64,000 nucleotides of DNA from RGIG7450 sp045633565 (GCA_045633565.1 JAZQYO010000019.1:1-64000); one strand, 5' to 3'. Positions 35,845 through 44,044 are shown, counted from the first letter of the stretch. Notes: generated from the letters alone by a model not told the origin. Program-made: numbers and translations.

Positions 35845-36591
35845 CTATTCGTTTTCCATCATTGTAATAACATCGTTTGCCGACATATCACCTGTTACAG
35901 TGTGTCTTTTAAGTGAAATTATTCCATCAGCGGGGACATCGCCACAAACTTCACCTACACGCATCATAAGCTTGTAACCGGCAGATGACGCAATACTGAT
36001 AGTTTCCGGCGTAAACTTACCGAAAGGTGCAGCAAAAACATCACAGGTTGTTCCAAGTTTTGACTCAATAAGTATTTTCGAACGTCTTAGTTCAAAAATA
36101 AGTTGAGCAGGTGATAGGGTTGAAAGGTCAGCATGACTGTTTGTGTGACTGTAGATTTCGATGGTACCACTTTCCACCATTTCTTTAGCCTGATGCCAGT
36201 CAAAGTGTGGAAAAGCCACGTCAGAAACACCGACGGAGCCGGTTACTGTGAAAATTGCTGCAGTAAAGCCGTATTCTTTAAGCAGAGGCATTGCATAGGT
36301 GTAATTGCTTTTATATCCGTCATCAAATGTGATTATAAATGGTTTTTCAGGCAGAGTATACTGACCATTTATGTAGCGGATATAGTCTTTCACGGTAACA
36401 GAATTATAACCCTGCTCCTTAAACTCTGCAAGATGACTTTCAAAACCGGCAGGGGTAATACTGCTGAGTGCTTGTTCTGCAGAAAAAACATGGTCAGTAT
36501 TGTGGTACATCAGTACCGGAATATTGTCATAAGCACAAACATTGCAACAAAATAAAAAAGTCAGTAAAATGAAAGCAGTCAGTCGTTTCAT
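35845..36591 (-). CDS. Polysaccharide deacetylase family protein, exported
   Basis: A 248-aa NodB-fold enzyme. An N-terminal signal peptide (MKRLTAFILLTFLFCCNVCA) precedes the domain. Metal-site motifs are ITFDDGYKSN (catalytic and metal Asp) and SHTNSHADL (metal His pair). Relatives deacetylate peptidoglycan or other N-acetylated surface glycans. Its ATG overlaps the nrdR stop as ATGA. Substrate is not evident. Confidence 0.88.
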   Translation of the reverse strand: MKRLTAFILLTFLFCCNVCAYDNIPVLMYHNTDHVFSAEQALSSITPAGFESHLAEFKEQGYNSVTVKDYIRYINGQYTLPEKPFIITFDDGYKSNYTYAMPLLKEYGFTAAIFTVTGSVGVSDVAFPHFDWHQAKEMVESGTIEIYSHTNSHADLSTLSPAQLIFELRRSKILIESKLGTTCDVFAAPFGKFTPETISIASSAGYKLMMRVGEVCGDVPADGIISLKRHTVTGDMSANDVITMMENE

Positions 36592-37046
36592 TTGTTTTCA
36601 CCGGTTAAAACTTTAAGCTCGTCCATAAATGTATCAAGGTCTTTGAAATCTCGGTAAACTGATGCAAAACGTACGTAAGCTACAAGGTCAACATCCTTTA
36701 GTTGTTCCATAACAAGCTGACCGATATAATCGGTTGTGAATTCACGCTGAAGTGAATTTGCAAGTTTTTGTTCAACAGAATTAACAATTCCCTCAAGAAC
36801 TTCAGTTGAAACAGAACGTTTAACGCACGCACGGAAAAGACCGCTTAAAATCTTCTCGCGGTCAAAACATTGACGGCTGTTATCTTTTTTGATAACAACG
36901 ATTGGCATAGTTTCAACAACCTCATATGTTGTAAATCGTTTTTCACACTTCAGACACTCTCTTCGGCGTCTGATTGATGTACCTTCTTCTGTTGGTCTGG
37001 TATCTATAACTTTACTGTCTGTATGTTCACAATAAGGACATTTCAT
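36588..37046 (-). CDS. nrdR: Transcriptional repressor NrdR
   Basis: Represses ribonucleotide reductase genes in response to ATP/dATP. The 152-aa protein has an N-terminal zinc ribbon (CPYC and CLKC) followed by an ATP-cone (VIKKDNSRQCFDREKI). No nrd genes are in the window. It has its own promoter at 37149-37177 and heads the minus-strand run. Confidence 0.97.
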   Translation of the reverse strand: MKCPYCEHTDSKVIDTRPTEEGTSIRRRRECLKCEKRFTTYEVVETMPIVVIKKDNSRQCFDREKILSGLFRACVKRSVSTEVLEGIVNSVEQKLANSLQREFTTDYIGQLVMEQLKDVDLVAYVRFASVYRDFKDLDTFMDELKVLTGENK

Positions 37047-37084
37047 AATTTAAACCTTTCTGCCTGAAAAATGGTATTTTTGCT

Positions 37085-37112
37085 TTTTCCTGCTGACAGG
37101 CAAGCAGGAAAA
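37085..37112 (-). promoter_or_regulatory. Stem-loop in the nrdR 5' leader
   Basis: TTTTCCTGCT at 37085-37094 pairs with AGCAGGAAAA at 37103-37112 around an 8-base loop. There is no T run after it on the minus strand, so it is a leader structure, not a terminator. Role unknown. Confidence 0.5.
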
Positions 37113-37148
37113 TATGAAAATTAATTATATATATAAATATACATTATA

Positions 37149-37177
37149 ATTTTAATATAAAGTAACCTGTTCGTCAA
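37149..37177 (-). promoter_or_regulatory. Promoter for nrdR
   Basis: On the minus strand TTGACG (37177-37172), 17 bases, TAAAAT (37154-37149). Confidence 0.7.
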
Positions 37178-37210
37178 TAGTTTTTCACAAAAAAATTCGA
37201 CCTCTTAACG

Positions 37211-37239
37211 TTGACAATAATTTGATGGTGTGATAAGAT
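37211..37239 (+). promoter_or_regulatory. Promoter for the DnaD-like/DnaI-like operon
   Basis: TTGACA (37211-37216), 17 bases, TAAGAT (37234-37239) preceded by TGA. It lies 34 bases before the start codon and is divergent from the nrdR promoter. Confidence 0.8.
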
Positions 37240-37273
37240 ATTTTATGAAATAAATTTGTCGAAGGAGAAAGCT

Positions 37274-38209
37274 ATGGCATATAAAAAATTAATGCCTGAA
37301 AAGGCACGTGAGTTAAGTGTCCAGGAAGCATTTATAACTGAATATATGCCTGAAGCTAACGGCAACTTTGTTAAAGTTTATCTGCTTGGACTCAGCCAAT
37401 GTATGCTCGATAAACCGATGACAAGAAGTGAAATGGCAGATAAGCTGTGTATTCTTGAATCTGACGTCATTCGTGCATGGAACTTCTGGGCAGATAGAAA
37501 TGTTGTAAAATTTGATGGCGAAAATGTTGAATTTTTAGATTTAAACGTTAAAAATCCGGTTAAAATTTCAGAAACAAAACCGGTATATTATCCTGAGGAA
37601 ATATCTGCTTGCGCAGAGGCAAGTCCCGAGCTTGCCGGAATGTTTCAGATTGTTCAGAAAATTCTGCAAAAGCCTTTCAGCTCAACTGATTTAATTGTTA
37701 TTTATTCTTTGTATGATTATTACAGACTACCTATAGACGTTATTCCGATGCTTATAACTTTTTGCATAAAAAACGGCAAAAAAAGTATGAGACAGATTGA
37801 AAATACTGCAGTAAAATGGGTGGAAAAGGGAATAGACAGTGTCGAAGCAGCGGAGCAATACCTGAAAAAAGCTGAAGAATATTCACGTGCAATTGAAAAA
37901 ATTAAAAAAGCACTTGGTGTTACTGACAGGAAATTTTCTCCAACTGAAATTAAATACATAAACGGTTGGCTTTATGATATGAAAGTACCTTTTGAAAAAA
38001 TTATTGAGGCATATGATGTTTGTGCATCAAATACCGGAAAACTGTCGGTTAAATATATGGATGCTGTTTTGAAAAATCAGTCAGTAAAATCCGTAACAAA
38101 GTCAACTGATAAAACGGATAAAAGCAATGCTGTTCCAACGAAGTTTACTAATTTTGATCAACGTGAGTTTGATTATGATGCTTTTGAGAAAAGGACGGGA
38201 AGTAAATGA
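37274..38209 (+). CDS. DnaD-domain primosome protein
   Basis: A 311-aa protein. A winged-helix N-terminus (SEMADKLCILESDVIRAWNFW) is followed by DnaD/DnaB-like C-terminal repeats (ISLYDYYRLP-type region and FSPTEIKYINGWLYDMKVPFE). Firmicute proteins of this kind recruit the helicase loader to DNA. The ATG at 37274 has AAGGAG 6 bases upstream; a TTG at 37256 is in frame but lacks a site. It overlaps the ATP-binding loader gene as ATGA, so the two should be made together. Equivalent to the dnaB/dnaD-dnaI pair of Bacillus. Confidence 0.88.
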   Translation: MAYKKLMPEKARELSVQEAFITEYMPEANGNFVKVYLLGLSQCMLDKPMTRSEMADKLCILESDVIRAWNFWADRNVVKFDGENVEFLDLNVKNPVKISETKPVYYPEEISACAEASPELAGMFQIVQKILQKPFSSTDLIVIYSLYDYYRLPIDVIPMLITFCIKNGKKSMRQIENTAVKWVEKGIDSVEAAEQYLKKAEEYSRAIEKIKKALGVTDRKFSPTEIKYINGWLYDMKVPFEKIIEAYDVCASNTGKLSVKYMDAVLKNQSVKSVTKSTDKTDKSNAVPTKFTNFDQREFDYDAFEKRTGSK

Positions 38210-39168
38210 TTTACGGCAGTGAAGTTGAAGCAAAAGTTAAAGAGCTTTTTGAAAGAAAACAGGCAAATGCCAGATTTCAGATTGCAGCAAGAAGAGAAAA
38301 AATATATTCGGAAATTCCTGAGGTTTGCGAGATAGAGCAAACCATAAGCCGTGAAGGTGTTATGATTGCAAAGGCATCAATTAAAGGGGAAAAATATATT
38401 CCTGAAACAGATTTTGATGAACTTGCCGACAGACGTGACAGAATAATGGCAGAAAACGGTTATTCTCCGGACTATATATACGACGTCTATGATTGCAGAT
38501 TTTGTAATGACACAGGATATATTGACGGAAAAATGTGTGATTGCATGAAAAAGGAAATGCAGAAGCAGTCACTTTATTATTCAAATATTGCTCCGGCACT
38601 TTTGAATGTGAATATTGAAGATTTTAATATCAATTATTACGCAGATACACCTGATGAAAACGGCAAAATTCCAAGAGAAGAGATTAAATTTATTCTTGGA
38701 AAATGCGAAGAGTTTATCGACAAGTTTGGAGCACATGACTTGAAAGACCTTTTCTTTTTCGGCAGCACCGGTCTTGGCAAAACTTTTTTATCTGCAGCAA
38801 TAGCAAAAAAAGTTCTTGAAAAAGGATTTTCGGTTGTATATTACAGCGCAAGACAGCTTCTTGCTATGGTAACAGATTTTGAATTTGGCAAATCACCCGA
38901 AAAAAAAGAAGCGTGTGACAGTATTTTTAGCGCTGACCTTTTGATAATTGACGATTTGGGTTCAGAGCAGCAGACGGCTGTTTCTGCATCTACACTTTTT
39001 GATATTATCAACACAAGAATGCTCAACGGTAAAAAGATGATTATTAATACAAATCTTGCGGCAAAGGATTTGCACTCGCTTTATTCTGACCGTATTTTTT
39101 CAAGACTTACTGAGTTTGAAAGACTTAAATTTATCGGTGAAGATGTCCGTGTGATTAAAAATATGTAA
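38206..39168 (+). CDS. DnaI/DnaC-type helicase loader, ATP-binding protein
   Basis: A 320-aa AAA+ protein. An N-terminal zinc cluster CRFCNDTGYIDGKMCDCM, as in DnaI, is followed by Walker A FFGSTGLGKTFLSAAI, Walker B LLIIDDLGSE and an arginine-finger region SDRIFSRLTEF. It probably loads the DnaB helicase encoded at 27037-28392. IstB transposon proteins share the fold, but the zinc cluster and DnaD neighbour favour a chromosomal loader. Confidence 0.92.
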   Translation: MIYGSEVEAKVKELFERKQANARFQIAARREKIYSEIPEVCEIEQTISREGVMIAKASIKGEKYIPETDFDELADRRDRIMAENGYSPDYIYDVYDCRFCNDTGYIDGKMCDCMKKEMQKQSLYYSNIAPALLNVNIEDFNINYYADTPDENGKIPREEIKFILGKCEEFIDKFGAHDLKDLFFFGSTGLGKTFLSAAIAKKVLEKGFSVVYYSARQLLAMVTDFEFGKSPEKKEACDSIFSADLLIIDDLGSEQQTAVSASTLFDIINTRMLNGKKMIINTNLAAKDLHSLYSDRIFSRLTEFERLKFIGEDVRVIKNM

Positions 39169-39181
39169 AGGAGATTTTATC

Positions 39182-40060
39182 ATGATTATTACACTGAAAA
39201 ACGAAAAATTTGTTTCACAGATTGATTCTTTTGGTGCACAGCTTATTTCACTTAAAGATAATGATGGAACAGAGTATATCTGGCAGAGAAAGGCGCCTTT
39301 TTGGAAAGATTGTGCACCCATACTTTTCCCGGTAGTAGGCAGACCGGTTGACGGAGTAATTACTGTTGACGGCAAGGATTATGAAATGGACCTTCACGGT
39401 TTTGCACAAAATTTTGATTTTGATGTTATTTCACAGACCGAAACCGAGGTTGTTTTTGTTATTAAAACAAGCGAAGAAAGTTTGAAAAAATATCCTTATT
39501 ATTTTGAGTTTTATGTAACTTATGTTCTTGATGATGAGGGGATAGATACTCAGCTTAAGGTTGTAAACGCTGACAAAAAAGAGATTTTGTTTGGCATTGG
39601 TGGTCATCCGGGAATTTCCTGCCCTATATTTGACGGTGACTCTTTTGAGGATTATGTTGTTGATTTTGGCACTGATGCCGATATTACTGCAGTTACCTGC
39701 AATGATGATTGCTGGGTTGTTTCCGATTCGTCCTATAAAATGGAGCTTGATAACGGAAAACTTCCGGTTAAAAGAGAGCTTTTTGTCCACGATGCAATAA
39801 TTATTGAAAGAGCACCTTTTAACAAGCTCAATTTTGTAAATAAAGAAAATAAAGGCATCAGATTTGAGTTTGAAAACTTCAAAAGCTTTGCCATGTGGAC
39901 AATGTGGCCGGACGAAGCTCCGTTTTTGTGCTTTGAACCATGGAATTCAATGGGTAAACGCACAGGAGAGAATTCCAATCTGAAAGATAAGATGGACATT
40001 GTAACACTTGCCGAAAACAAAGAATTTTACTGTTCATATAAAATTTGCCCGTTAAATTAA
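39182..40060 (+). CDS. Aldose 1-epimerase family protein (galactose mutarotase-like)
   Basis: A 292-aa beta-sandwich protein related to YeaD/LacX-type epimerases (GAQLISLKDNDGTEYIWQ at the N-terminus; GGHPGISCP, with the likely catalytic His, near residue 142). It probably interconverts sugar anomers in the cytoplasm. RBS AAGGAG is 13 bases after the helicase-loader stop, so it may share that transcript. A strong terminator follows. Confidence 0.85.
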   Translation: MIITLKNEKFVSQIDSFGAQLISLKDNDGTEYIWQRKAPFWKDCAPILFPVVGRPVDGVITVDGKDYEMDLHGFAQNFDFDVISQTETEVVFVIKTSEESLKKYPYYFEFYVTYVLDDEGIDTQLKVVNADKKEILFGIGGHPGISCPIFDGDSFEDYVVDFGTDADITAVTCNDDCWVVSDSSYKMELDNGKLPVKRELFVHDAIIIERAPFNKLNFVNKENKGIRFEFENFKSFAMWTMWPDEAPFLCFEPWNSMGKRTGENSNLKDKMDIVTLAENKEFYCSYKICPLN

Positions 40061-40065
40061 TATAT

Positions 40066-40093
40066 AAAGCACCCGACCGGGGTGCTTTTTCTT
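40066..40093 (+). terminator. Intrinsic terminator after the epimerase
   Basis: AAAGCACCC pairs with GGGTGCTTT around a 5-base loop, followed by T-rich sequence. Confidence 0.85.
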
Positions 40094-40121
40094 TATAAAA
40101 TAAAATAATTTAAAAAAAGGC

Positions 40122-40150
40122 TTGATTTTGCTTTTTTATTGTGTTATAAT
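40122..40150 (+). promoter_or_regulatory. Promoter for tRNA-Arg
   Basis: TTGATT (40122-40127), 17 bases, TATAAT (40145-40150), 20 bases before the tRNA 5' end. Confidence 0.85.
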
Positions 40151-40170
40151 ACAATCTGTTGCAAATAAAT

Positions 40171-40247
40171 GCGCTGTTAGCTCAGCTGGATAGAGTGTTT
40201 GGCTACGAACCAAAAGGTCAGGGGTTCGAATCCCTTACAGCGCGCCA
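40171..40247 (+). tRNA. tRNA-Arg(ACG), CCA encoded
   Basis: Acceptor GCGCTGT pairs with ACAGCGC. The D arm, anticodon stem TTTGG/CCAAA with loop CTACGAA (anticodon ACG) and T arm GGGGTTCGAATCCC are all present. G is the discriminator base and CCA is encoded (40245-40247). The A34 is presumably deaminated to inosine to read CGU, CGC and CGA. Confidence 0.97.
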
Positions 40248-40445
40248 AAATAACGGTATCGACATTAGTCGGTGCCGTTATTTTATTGATTGGGGATTCG
40301 AACCCTGAGAGGGCATTTTGCGTCAAGAAAAAGTTGCCGGTGGCAAGTTTTTTAGTAAAATGATGCGAAGGCGGGTACTGAAAACTTGTTTTCGGTCGCC
40401 AAGCAGGCAAGGCGCGAAGCGCATGCATCCCTTACAGCGCGCCAA
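40230..40445 (+). repeat. tRNA-Arg tail element bounded by 19-bp direct repeats of the tRNA 3' end
   Basis: The last bases of the tRNA (ATCCCTTACAGCGCGCCAA, 40230-40248) are repeated exactly at 40427-40445, 197 bases downstream. Between the copies are a 13-base inverted copy of the T arm (40293-40305 against 40222-40234) and several hairpins: GCATTTT...AAAATGATGC (about 40313-40371) with an inner TTGCC/GGCAA stem, CTGAAAAC/GTTTTCGG nested in GGCG/CGCC, and GCGCGAAGCGC. No ORF with a ribosome binding site is present. A duplicated tRNA end suggests integration scars or a tRNA-linked repeat family. Confidence 0.75.
40247..40284 (+). terminator. Terminator hairpin directly after tRNA-Arg
   Basis: A 17-bp stem (40247-40263 with 40268-40284, one A-C mismatch and one G-U pair) around ATTA; the 3' arm ends in TTTT. 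Confidence 0.7.
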
Positions 40446-40487
40446 TAACAAAAAAGGACATCTGAAGATGTCCTTTTTTTGTTATTT
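40445..40487. terminator. Strong hairpin terminator between tRNA-Arg element and the DUF6512-like gene
   Basis: AATAACAAAAAAGGACATC (40445-40463) pairs with 40468-40487 around TGAA; A and T runs flank both sides. It can stop transcription from either strand. Confidence 0.88.
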
Positions 40488-40989
40488 ATACCGGACTTAT
40501 AAAAAGCGGAATGTTTGGTGGGAAAAATGTAAAAAGAATATATAATATAATCATCATTATCTGAAGTATTTGCAAAAGTATATAATATTTATCATCCTTA
40601 CAGGACATCGCTACTTTATAGACAATTAAAAATGCTATTATTACGCTGATGTAAAAAATCAGTATATCAACAATTGCGACATGAAAGCCGATTATGCCTG
40701 AATATGTGTAAAATAAAGCCATTATAAGCGCAACACCTGCAAGTGCACCTGATATCATTGCAGAGTAAATACAGGGGTATTGTTTGCTTAATTTTTTGCT
40801 GAAAATCAGTGAATATATCAGCATAGGAAAGAAAAGAAGCTTTGTATGTTCCCAAATTGATTCGTTAATAGGAGAGAAAAGTCCGACAATTACATTATTA
40901 CCTGACCATTCATACAAAAAATGAAAGAGAGTTCCCGTTACCGAAACAAATAATATACCAAAAATTATATATATTTTTATATTTTTCAC
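40486..40989 (-). CDS. DUF6512-like polytopic membrane protein
   Basis: A 167-aa protein with about five transmembrane segments and a conserved-looking loop HFLYEWSG...SPINESIWEHTKLLFFP (residues 23-55) that matches what I recall of DUF6512. Its function is unknown. It starts with GTG, preceded by GGTGATG. A perfect 18-base palindrome lies 14 bases upstream of the start. It is the only gene between yunB and the tRNA-Arg terminator. Confidence 0.7.
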   Translation of the reverse strand: MKNIKIYIIFGILFVSVTGTLFHFLYEWSGNNVIVGLFSPINESIWEHTKLLFFPMLIYSLIFSKKLSKQYPCIYSAMISGALAGVALIMALFYTYSGIIGFHVAIVDILIFYISVIIAFLIVYKVAMSCKDDKYYILLQILQIMMIILYILFTFFPPNIPLFISPV

Positions 40990-41002
40990 TTATCATCACC
41001 GA

Positions 41003-41020
41003 TAAATGATTATTCATTTA
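41003..41020. promoter_or_regulatory. Perfect palindrome upstream of the DUF6512-like gene
   Basis: TAAATGA (41003-41009), TTAT, TCATTTA (41014-41020). The size and symmetry suit a dimeric repressor operator, but no known box is matched. Confidence 0.4.
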
Positions 41021-41062
41021 TTGACAAATATATACAGTTTCGTTTAAAATTAATTATAGTAA

Positions 41063-41680
41063 TTATCTTTGAATATTTGCATAATTATCCGGGATATCAC
41101 CAACCAGGACAAGCTGAACCACAGGGATTGTGCTTGAAACACTAACCTTACCCTGATAAGCAGACAGAGAATATAAAATATTGGTATCAATAATAAGATT
41201 TACGGAAAATTGCGTCTGGTTTATGCCGGAGGATTTGAATGAATCTTCAAACCTTACATGGACATTTGAAACCGGTGCAATTTTATATGAAATTTTAGGT
41301 CCGATATTTAATAAAATGGGCAACCCAATTATGTTTCCGACGGGAATTTTAACATCAATTCCATCTACTGATGAAAGCCCGCCAAGTATTGCGGAGGACA
41401 TTTCGGTTTGAAGTATGTTAATCTTTTCAATATCGGTATTTATTGCAGATATATTTCCAGAAGGAGATTTGTCCTTTACCAAAATATTACTGTAAAGCTC
41501 ACTGTTTTCGCTTAGATACTGATTGGCAATTTTATTGACAGTTTCGGTTGTAAAGCGTGTTGCCTCAGCCCTTGCGATTTCATTTGCAGCTATAAAAAAA
41601 TGGCAAGTAAAGAAACCGGATATAATTATAATTATTGTAACTATGATTATTAATTTTGCCTTGTTTTTTTTTCGGAGCAT
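41063..41680 (-). CDS. yunB: Sporulation protein YunB
   Basis: A 205-aa protein with a basic N-terminus and one transmembrane segment (about residues 8-30), then an extracellular domain with the YunB signatures SPSGNISAINTDIEKIN, MSSAILGG and PVVQLVLVGDIPDNYANI. In Bacillus yunB is made in the mother cell under sigma-E. RBS AAGGTGG precedes the ATG. It supports a spore-forming host. Confidence 0.88.
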   Translation of the reverse strand: MLRKKNKAKLIIIVTIIIIISGFFTCHFFIAANEIARAEATRFTTETVNKIANQYLSENSELYSNILVKDKSPSGNISAINTDIEKINILQTEMSSAILGGLSSVDGIDVKIPVGNIIGLPILLNIGPKISYKIAPVSNVHVRFEDSFKSSGINQTQFSVNLIIDTNILYSLSAYQGKVSVSSTIPVVQLVLVGDIPDNYANIQR

Positions 41681-41733
41681 AAGTATATTACACCACCTTA
41701 TTTACAGTATACTCATATTCCGATATGCCGTGA

Positions 41734-41841
41734 TTAATTCACGAAATTAGAAATAAGGACGTAAATGGAGCTTAAAACCATACTACCTGCTATAATTACA
41801 GCAAGAGTTGCTGCAATAATCTTCTTTTTATGTTGATTCAA
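41734..41841 (-). CDS. 35-aa single-pass membrane peptide
   Basis: An unrecognised small protein. It starts with TTG at 41841 after a well-placed AGAGGTGATTACA site and ends with TAA at 41734-41736. The peptide has a short basic N-terminus (MNQHKKK) and one hydrophobic helix of about 22 residues (IIAATLAVIIAGSMVLSSIY), then LISNFVN. Size and layout recall Prli42, the stressosome membrane anchor of Firmicutes, but similarity is only in form. It lies upstream of yunB on the same strand and divergent from the DUF6873-like gene. Confidence 0.65.
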   Translation of the reverse strand: MNQHKKKIIAATLAVIIAGSMVLSSIYVLISNFVN

Positions 41842-41901
41842 TGTAATCACCTCTTTTTTAGTATAAAACATTTTACCGTAATTTTCAAGGGGAAGGAAAA
41901 A

Positions 41902-42639
41902 ATGAAGTTTGTAAAAGAGCCCAATAATCCAATAAATGCTTCTGCTGTTATAATTGCACAGAATGCACCTGATGATGTTACTGCCGGTCTGAAAAAGTTT
42001 AATATTTTACCCATTTTTGGTGGTAAGATAAACTTTAAAGTTGAGGCTGTGTCAAATCATATTGACACACAGATTACACACATTGGAGGGGAAAAATTTG
42101 TTGTTTCTCCGCATCTTTTTGACCATTATAACAAAGTATTATCCGGTGCGCAGATTATAAAAGGTGAGAGCATTTTAACCGGCACCTACCCTGATGATGC
42201 GGCATATAATGTAGCGAGTGTCGGGAAATATATAATTCATAATTTTAAATATACAGATAAAGTTATTTTGTCAGAAACAAAGAAAGAAAAAATCCAGGTT
42301 TCTCAGGGGTATAGTAAATGCTCACTTTGTATAGTTGATGAAAATTCGGTTATTACAGAAGATGCAGGTATAGCGAGGGCGCTTGAAAGACATAATATTG
42401 ATGTACTTGAAATCTCTGCCGGAGATGTTTTTTTAAACGGTCTTGATTATGGCTTTTTAGGCGGTGCATCTGGAAAACTTGCGAAAAATGTTCTTGGTTT
42501 TGTAGGAGATATTACATCTCACAGAGATTACAGAAGAATACGTGATTTTTGCTTAAAAAGGAACGTTGAACCGCTTAGTCTTTGTGACGGAAAACTTACT
42601 GATATCGGTTCAATAATTCCTGTAGTTGAAAAGGAGTGA
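41902..42639 (+). CDS. DUF6873-like protein with GME (guanidino-modifying enzyme) fold
   Basis: A 245-aa protein. The segments YSKCSLCIVDENSVITED, DVLEISAGDVFLNGLDYGF and GGASGKLAKNVLGFVGDI match what I recall of the DUF6873 family, described as having a GME fold like amidinotransferases and arginine deiminases. Whether it is catalytic is unknown. The ATG at 41902 follows AAGGGGAAGGA; the frame is open further upstream but has no site. The ytxC RBS overlaps its 3' end, so it is the first gene of a DUF6873-ytxC-trmB unit. Confidence 0.75.
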   Translation: MKFVKEPNNPINASAVIIAQNAPDDVTAGLKKFNILPIFGGKINFKVEAVSNHIDTQITHIGGEKFVVSPHLFDHYNKVLSGAQIIKGESILTGTYPDDAAYNVASVGKYIIHNFKYTDKVILSETKKEKIQVSQGYSKCSLCIVDENSVITEDAGIARALERHNIDVLEISAGDVFLNGLDYGFLGGASGKLAKNVLGFVGDITSHRDYRRIRDFCLKRNVEPLSLCDGKLTDIGSIIPVVEKE

Positions 42640-42644
42640 ACCGA

Positions 42645-43394
42645 TTGAAAATTGTTGTTGATACATCACAAGATATCACACAATTATTTAAAATGCTTTC
42701 TGAAAATTTCAGAAAGCATAATATAAATGCAGATTGCCTGCTTGAGAATTTTATTATTATTTCGGCTACAGAAAATGCAGCAAAGAAAGTGGTTGCTGAA
42801 ACTGTTTCAGAGTATATAATTTTAACTTTTGAAAGAAAAATTCTTTTAGATTTTATAAAACCGTTTGAGCTTATAAAAAAGGAAGCAGAAGAAATAATTG
42901 AATATATAAAATCAGACGATAAACTAAAAAACAATCGCTTTAATATACTCACACGGGAGATAATGACACATTTGTCATCCGGTCATATTAACATAGATGG
43001 CCTTGTAGCTTTCCGACTTGAAAAATACAAGCAGGAGCTTAAGTTTACTGCCGAATATTTTATTGATGAACTTTCGGCAAAAAAATCTTATGATGATTTT
43101 ATTGGTCTTATGAAATATTTTACAGAAGTACAATCGCCTGTTACAGATACTGTGATTTTAACAGAAACATTAGGTGAATATAAGCTGACAGATACATCGG
43201 GCAATCCGATTGTTTTAAAGTTTGACGAGGAGTTTGCTGATGATTTTGCACCTTTTGGACTGTCGAGGGAAGATATTCTGATTAGTAATTTAATGGCTGC
43301 AATGCCGAAAAAGATTATTTTTGAAAACGTAGATACAGATAAACCAATTATTAATACAATAAGCCGCATTTTTGAAGGGCGGATTTCACACTGA
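42645..43394 (+). CDS. ytxC: Sporulation protein YtxC-like
   Basis: A 249-aa mostly helical protein. The HINIDGLVAFRLEKYKQEL segment near residue 120 is the YtxC family hallmark. YtxC is linked to sporulation; its molecular role is unknown. AAGGAG (42631-42636) is 8 bases before the TTG at 42645; an in-frame GTG at 42636 overlaps the site itself and is rejected. It is flanked by the DUF6873-like gene and trmB. Confidence 0.8.
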   Translation: MKIVVDTSQDITQLFKMLSENFRKHNINADCLLENFIIISATENAAKKVVAETVSEYIILTFERKILLDFIKPFELIKKEAEEIIEYIKSDDKLKNNRFNILTREIMTHLSSGHINIDGLVAFRLEKYKQELKFTAEYFIDELSAKKSYDDFIGLMKYFTEVQSPVTDTVILTETLGEYKLTDTSGNPIVLKFDEEFADDFAPFGLSREDILISNLMAAMPKKIIFENVDTDKPIINTISRIFEGRISH

Positions 43395-43408
43395 AAGGAA
43401 AAAGTATT

Positions 43409-44044
43409 ATGCGAATGAGAAGAAAAAAACACCGTGAGGAAAGAATGGATAATTGTGCTGCTATTATGCTGCAGGAGCCTTTCCCGAAAGGTGAAATGAA
43501 AAAGGTTTTCGGAAATGAAAACCCGGTACATATTGAAATTGGATGCGGTAAAGGTGGTTTTATAACATCCCTTGCTGAAAAGAATCCTGACATTAACTAT
43601 ATTGCAATTGAAAAAAATGGCGATGTATTAGTTCTTGCAATGGAAAAGGCTGTGCAGAAAGAACTAAAAAATGTCCGGTTTATCTTTGGCGATGCAACCT
43701 TTTTAAGTGATATTGTTGCGCCGGGGGAAATAAGCCGCATATACATAAATTTCTGTGACCCATGGCATAAATCAGGGCATGCTAAAAGAAGACTTACACA
43801 CAGAAACTACCTTGAAATTTATAAAAATTTACTTGAGCCGGAAAGCGGTGAGGTTTTCTTTAAAACTGACAACAGAAAACTTTTTGAATTTTCACTTAAT
43901 GAATGCGCTGACCTTGGACTTAAAATGAAAAATATAACGCTTGATTTACATAACAGCGGTTACCAAGGAAATATAATGACGGAATATGAAAAACTGTTTT
44001 CTGAGCAGGGAATGCCTATTTACAGAATGGAAATAAAATATTAA
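43409..44044 (+). CDS. trmB: tRNA (guanine-N7)-methyltransferase
   Basis: Makes m7G46 in tRNA using SAM. The 211-aa protein has a SAM-binding EIGCGKGGFITSLAEKNP and the family motif NFCDPWHKSGHAKRRLTH. RBS GAAAGGAAA lies at about 43393-43401. A terminator follows directly. Confidence 0.95.
   Translation: MRMRRKKHREERMDNCAAIMLQEPFPKGEMKKVFGNENPVHIEIGCGKGGFITSLAEKNPDINYIAIEKNGDVLVLAMEKAVQKELKNVRFIFGDATFLSDIVAPGEISRIYINFCDPWHKSGHAKRRLTHRNYLEIYKNLLEPESGEVFFKTDNRKLFEFSLNECADLGLKMKNITLDLHNSGYQGNIMTEYEKLFSEQGMPIYRMEIKY

Noticed and set aside
38206..39168. IstB-type insertion sequence ATPase
   Set aside because: No transposase or inverted repeats are near; the zinc cluster and DnaD-like partner point to a helicase loader.
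40177..40545. Open frames across the tRNA-Arg tail (both strands)
   Set aside because: They overlap the tRNA gene or its tail, lack ribosome binding sites and resemble no protein.
41021..41050. TTGACA-18-TAAAAT on the plus strand
   Set aside because: It faces into the antisense of yunB with no gene or structure downstream; probably chance in AT-rich DNA.
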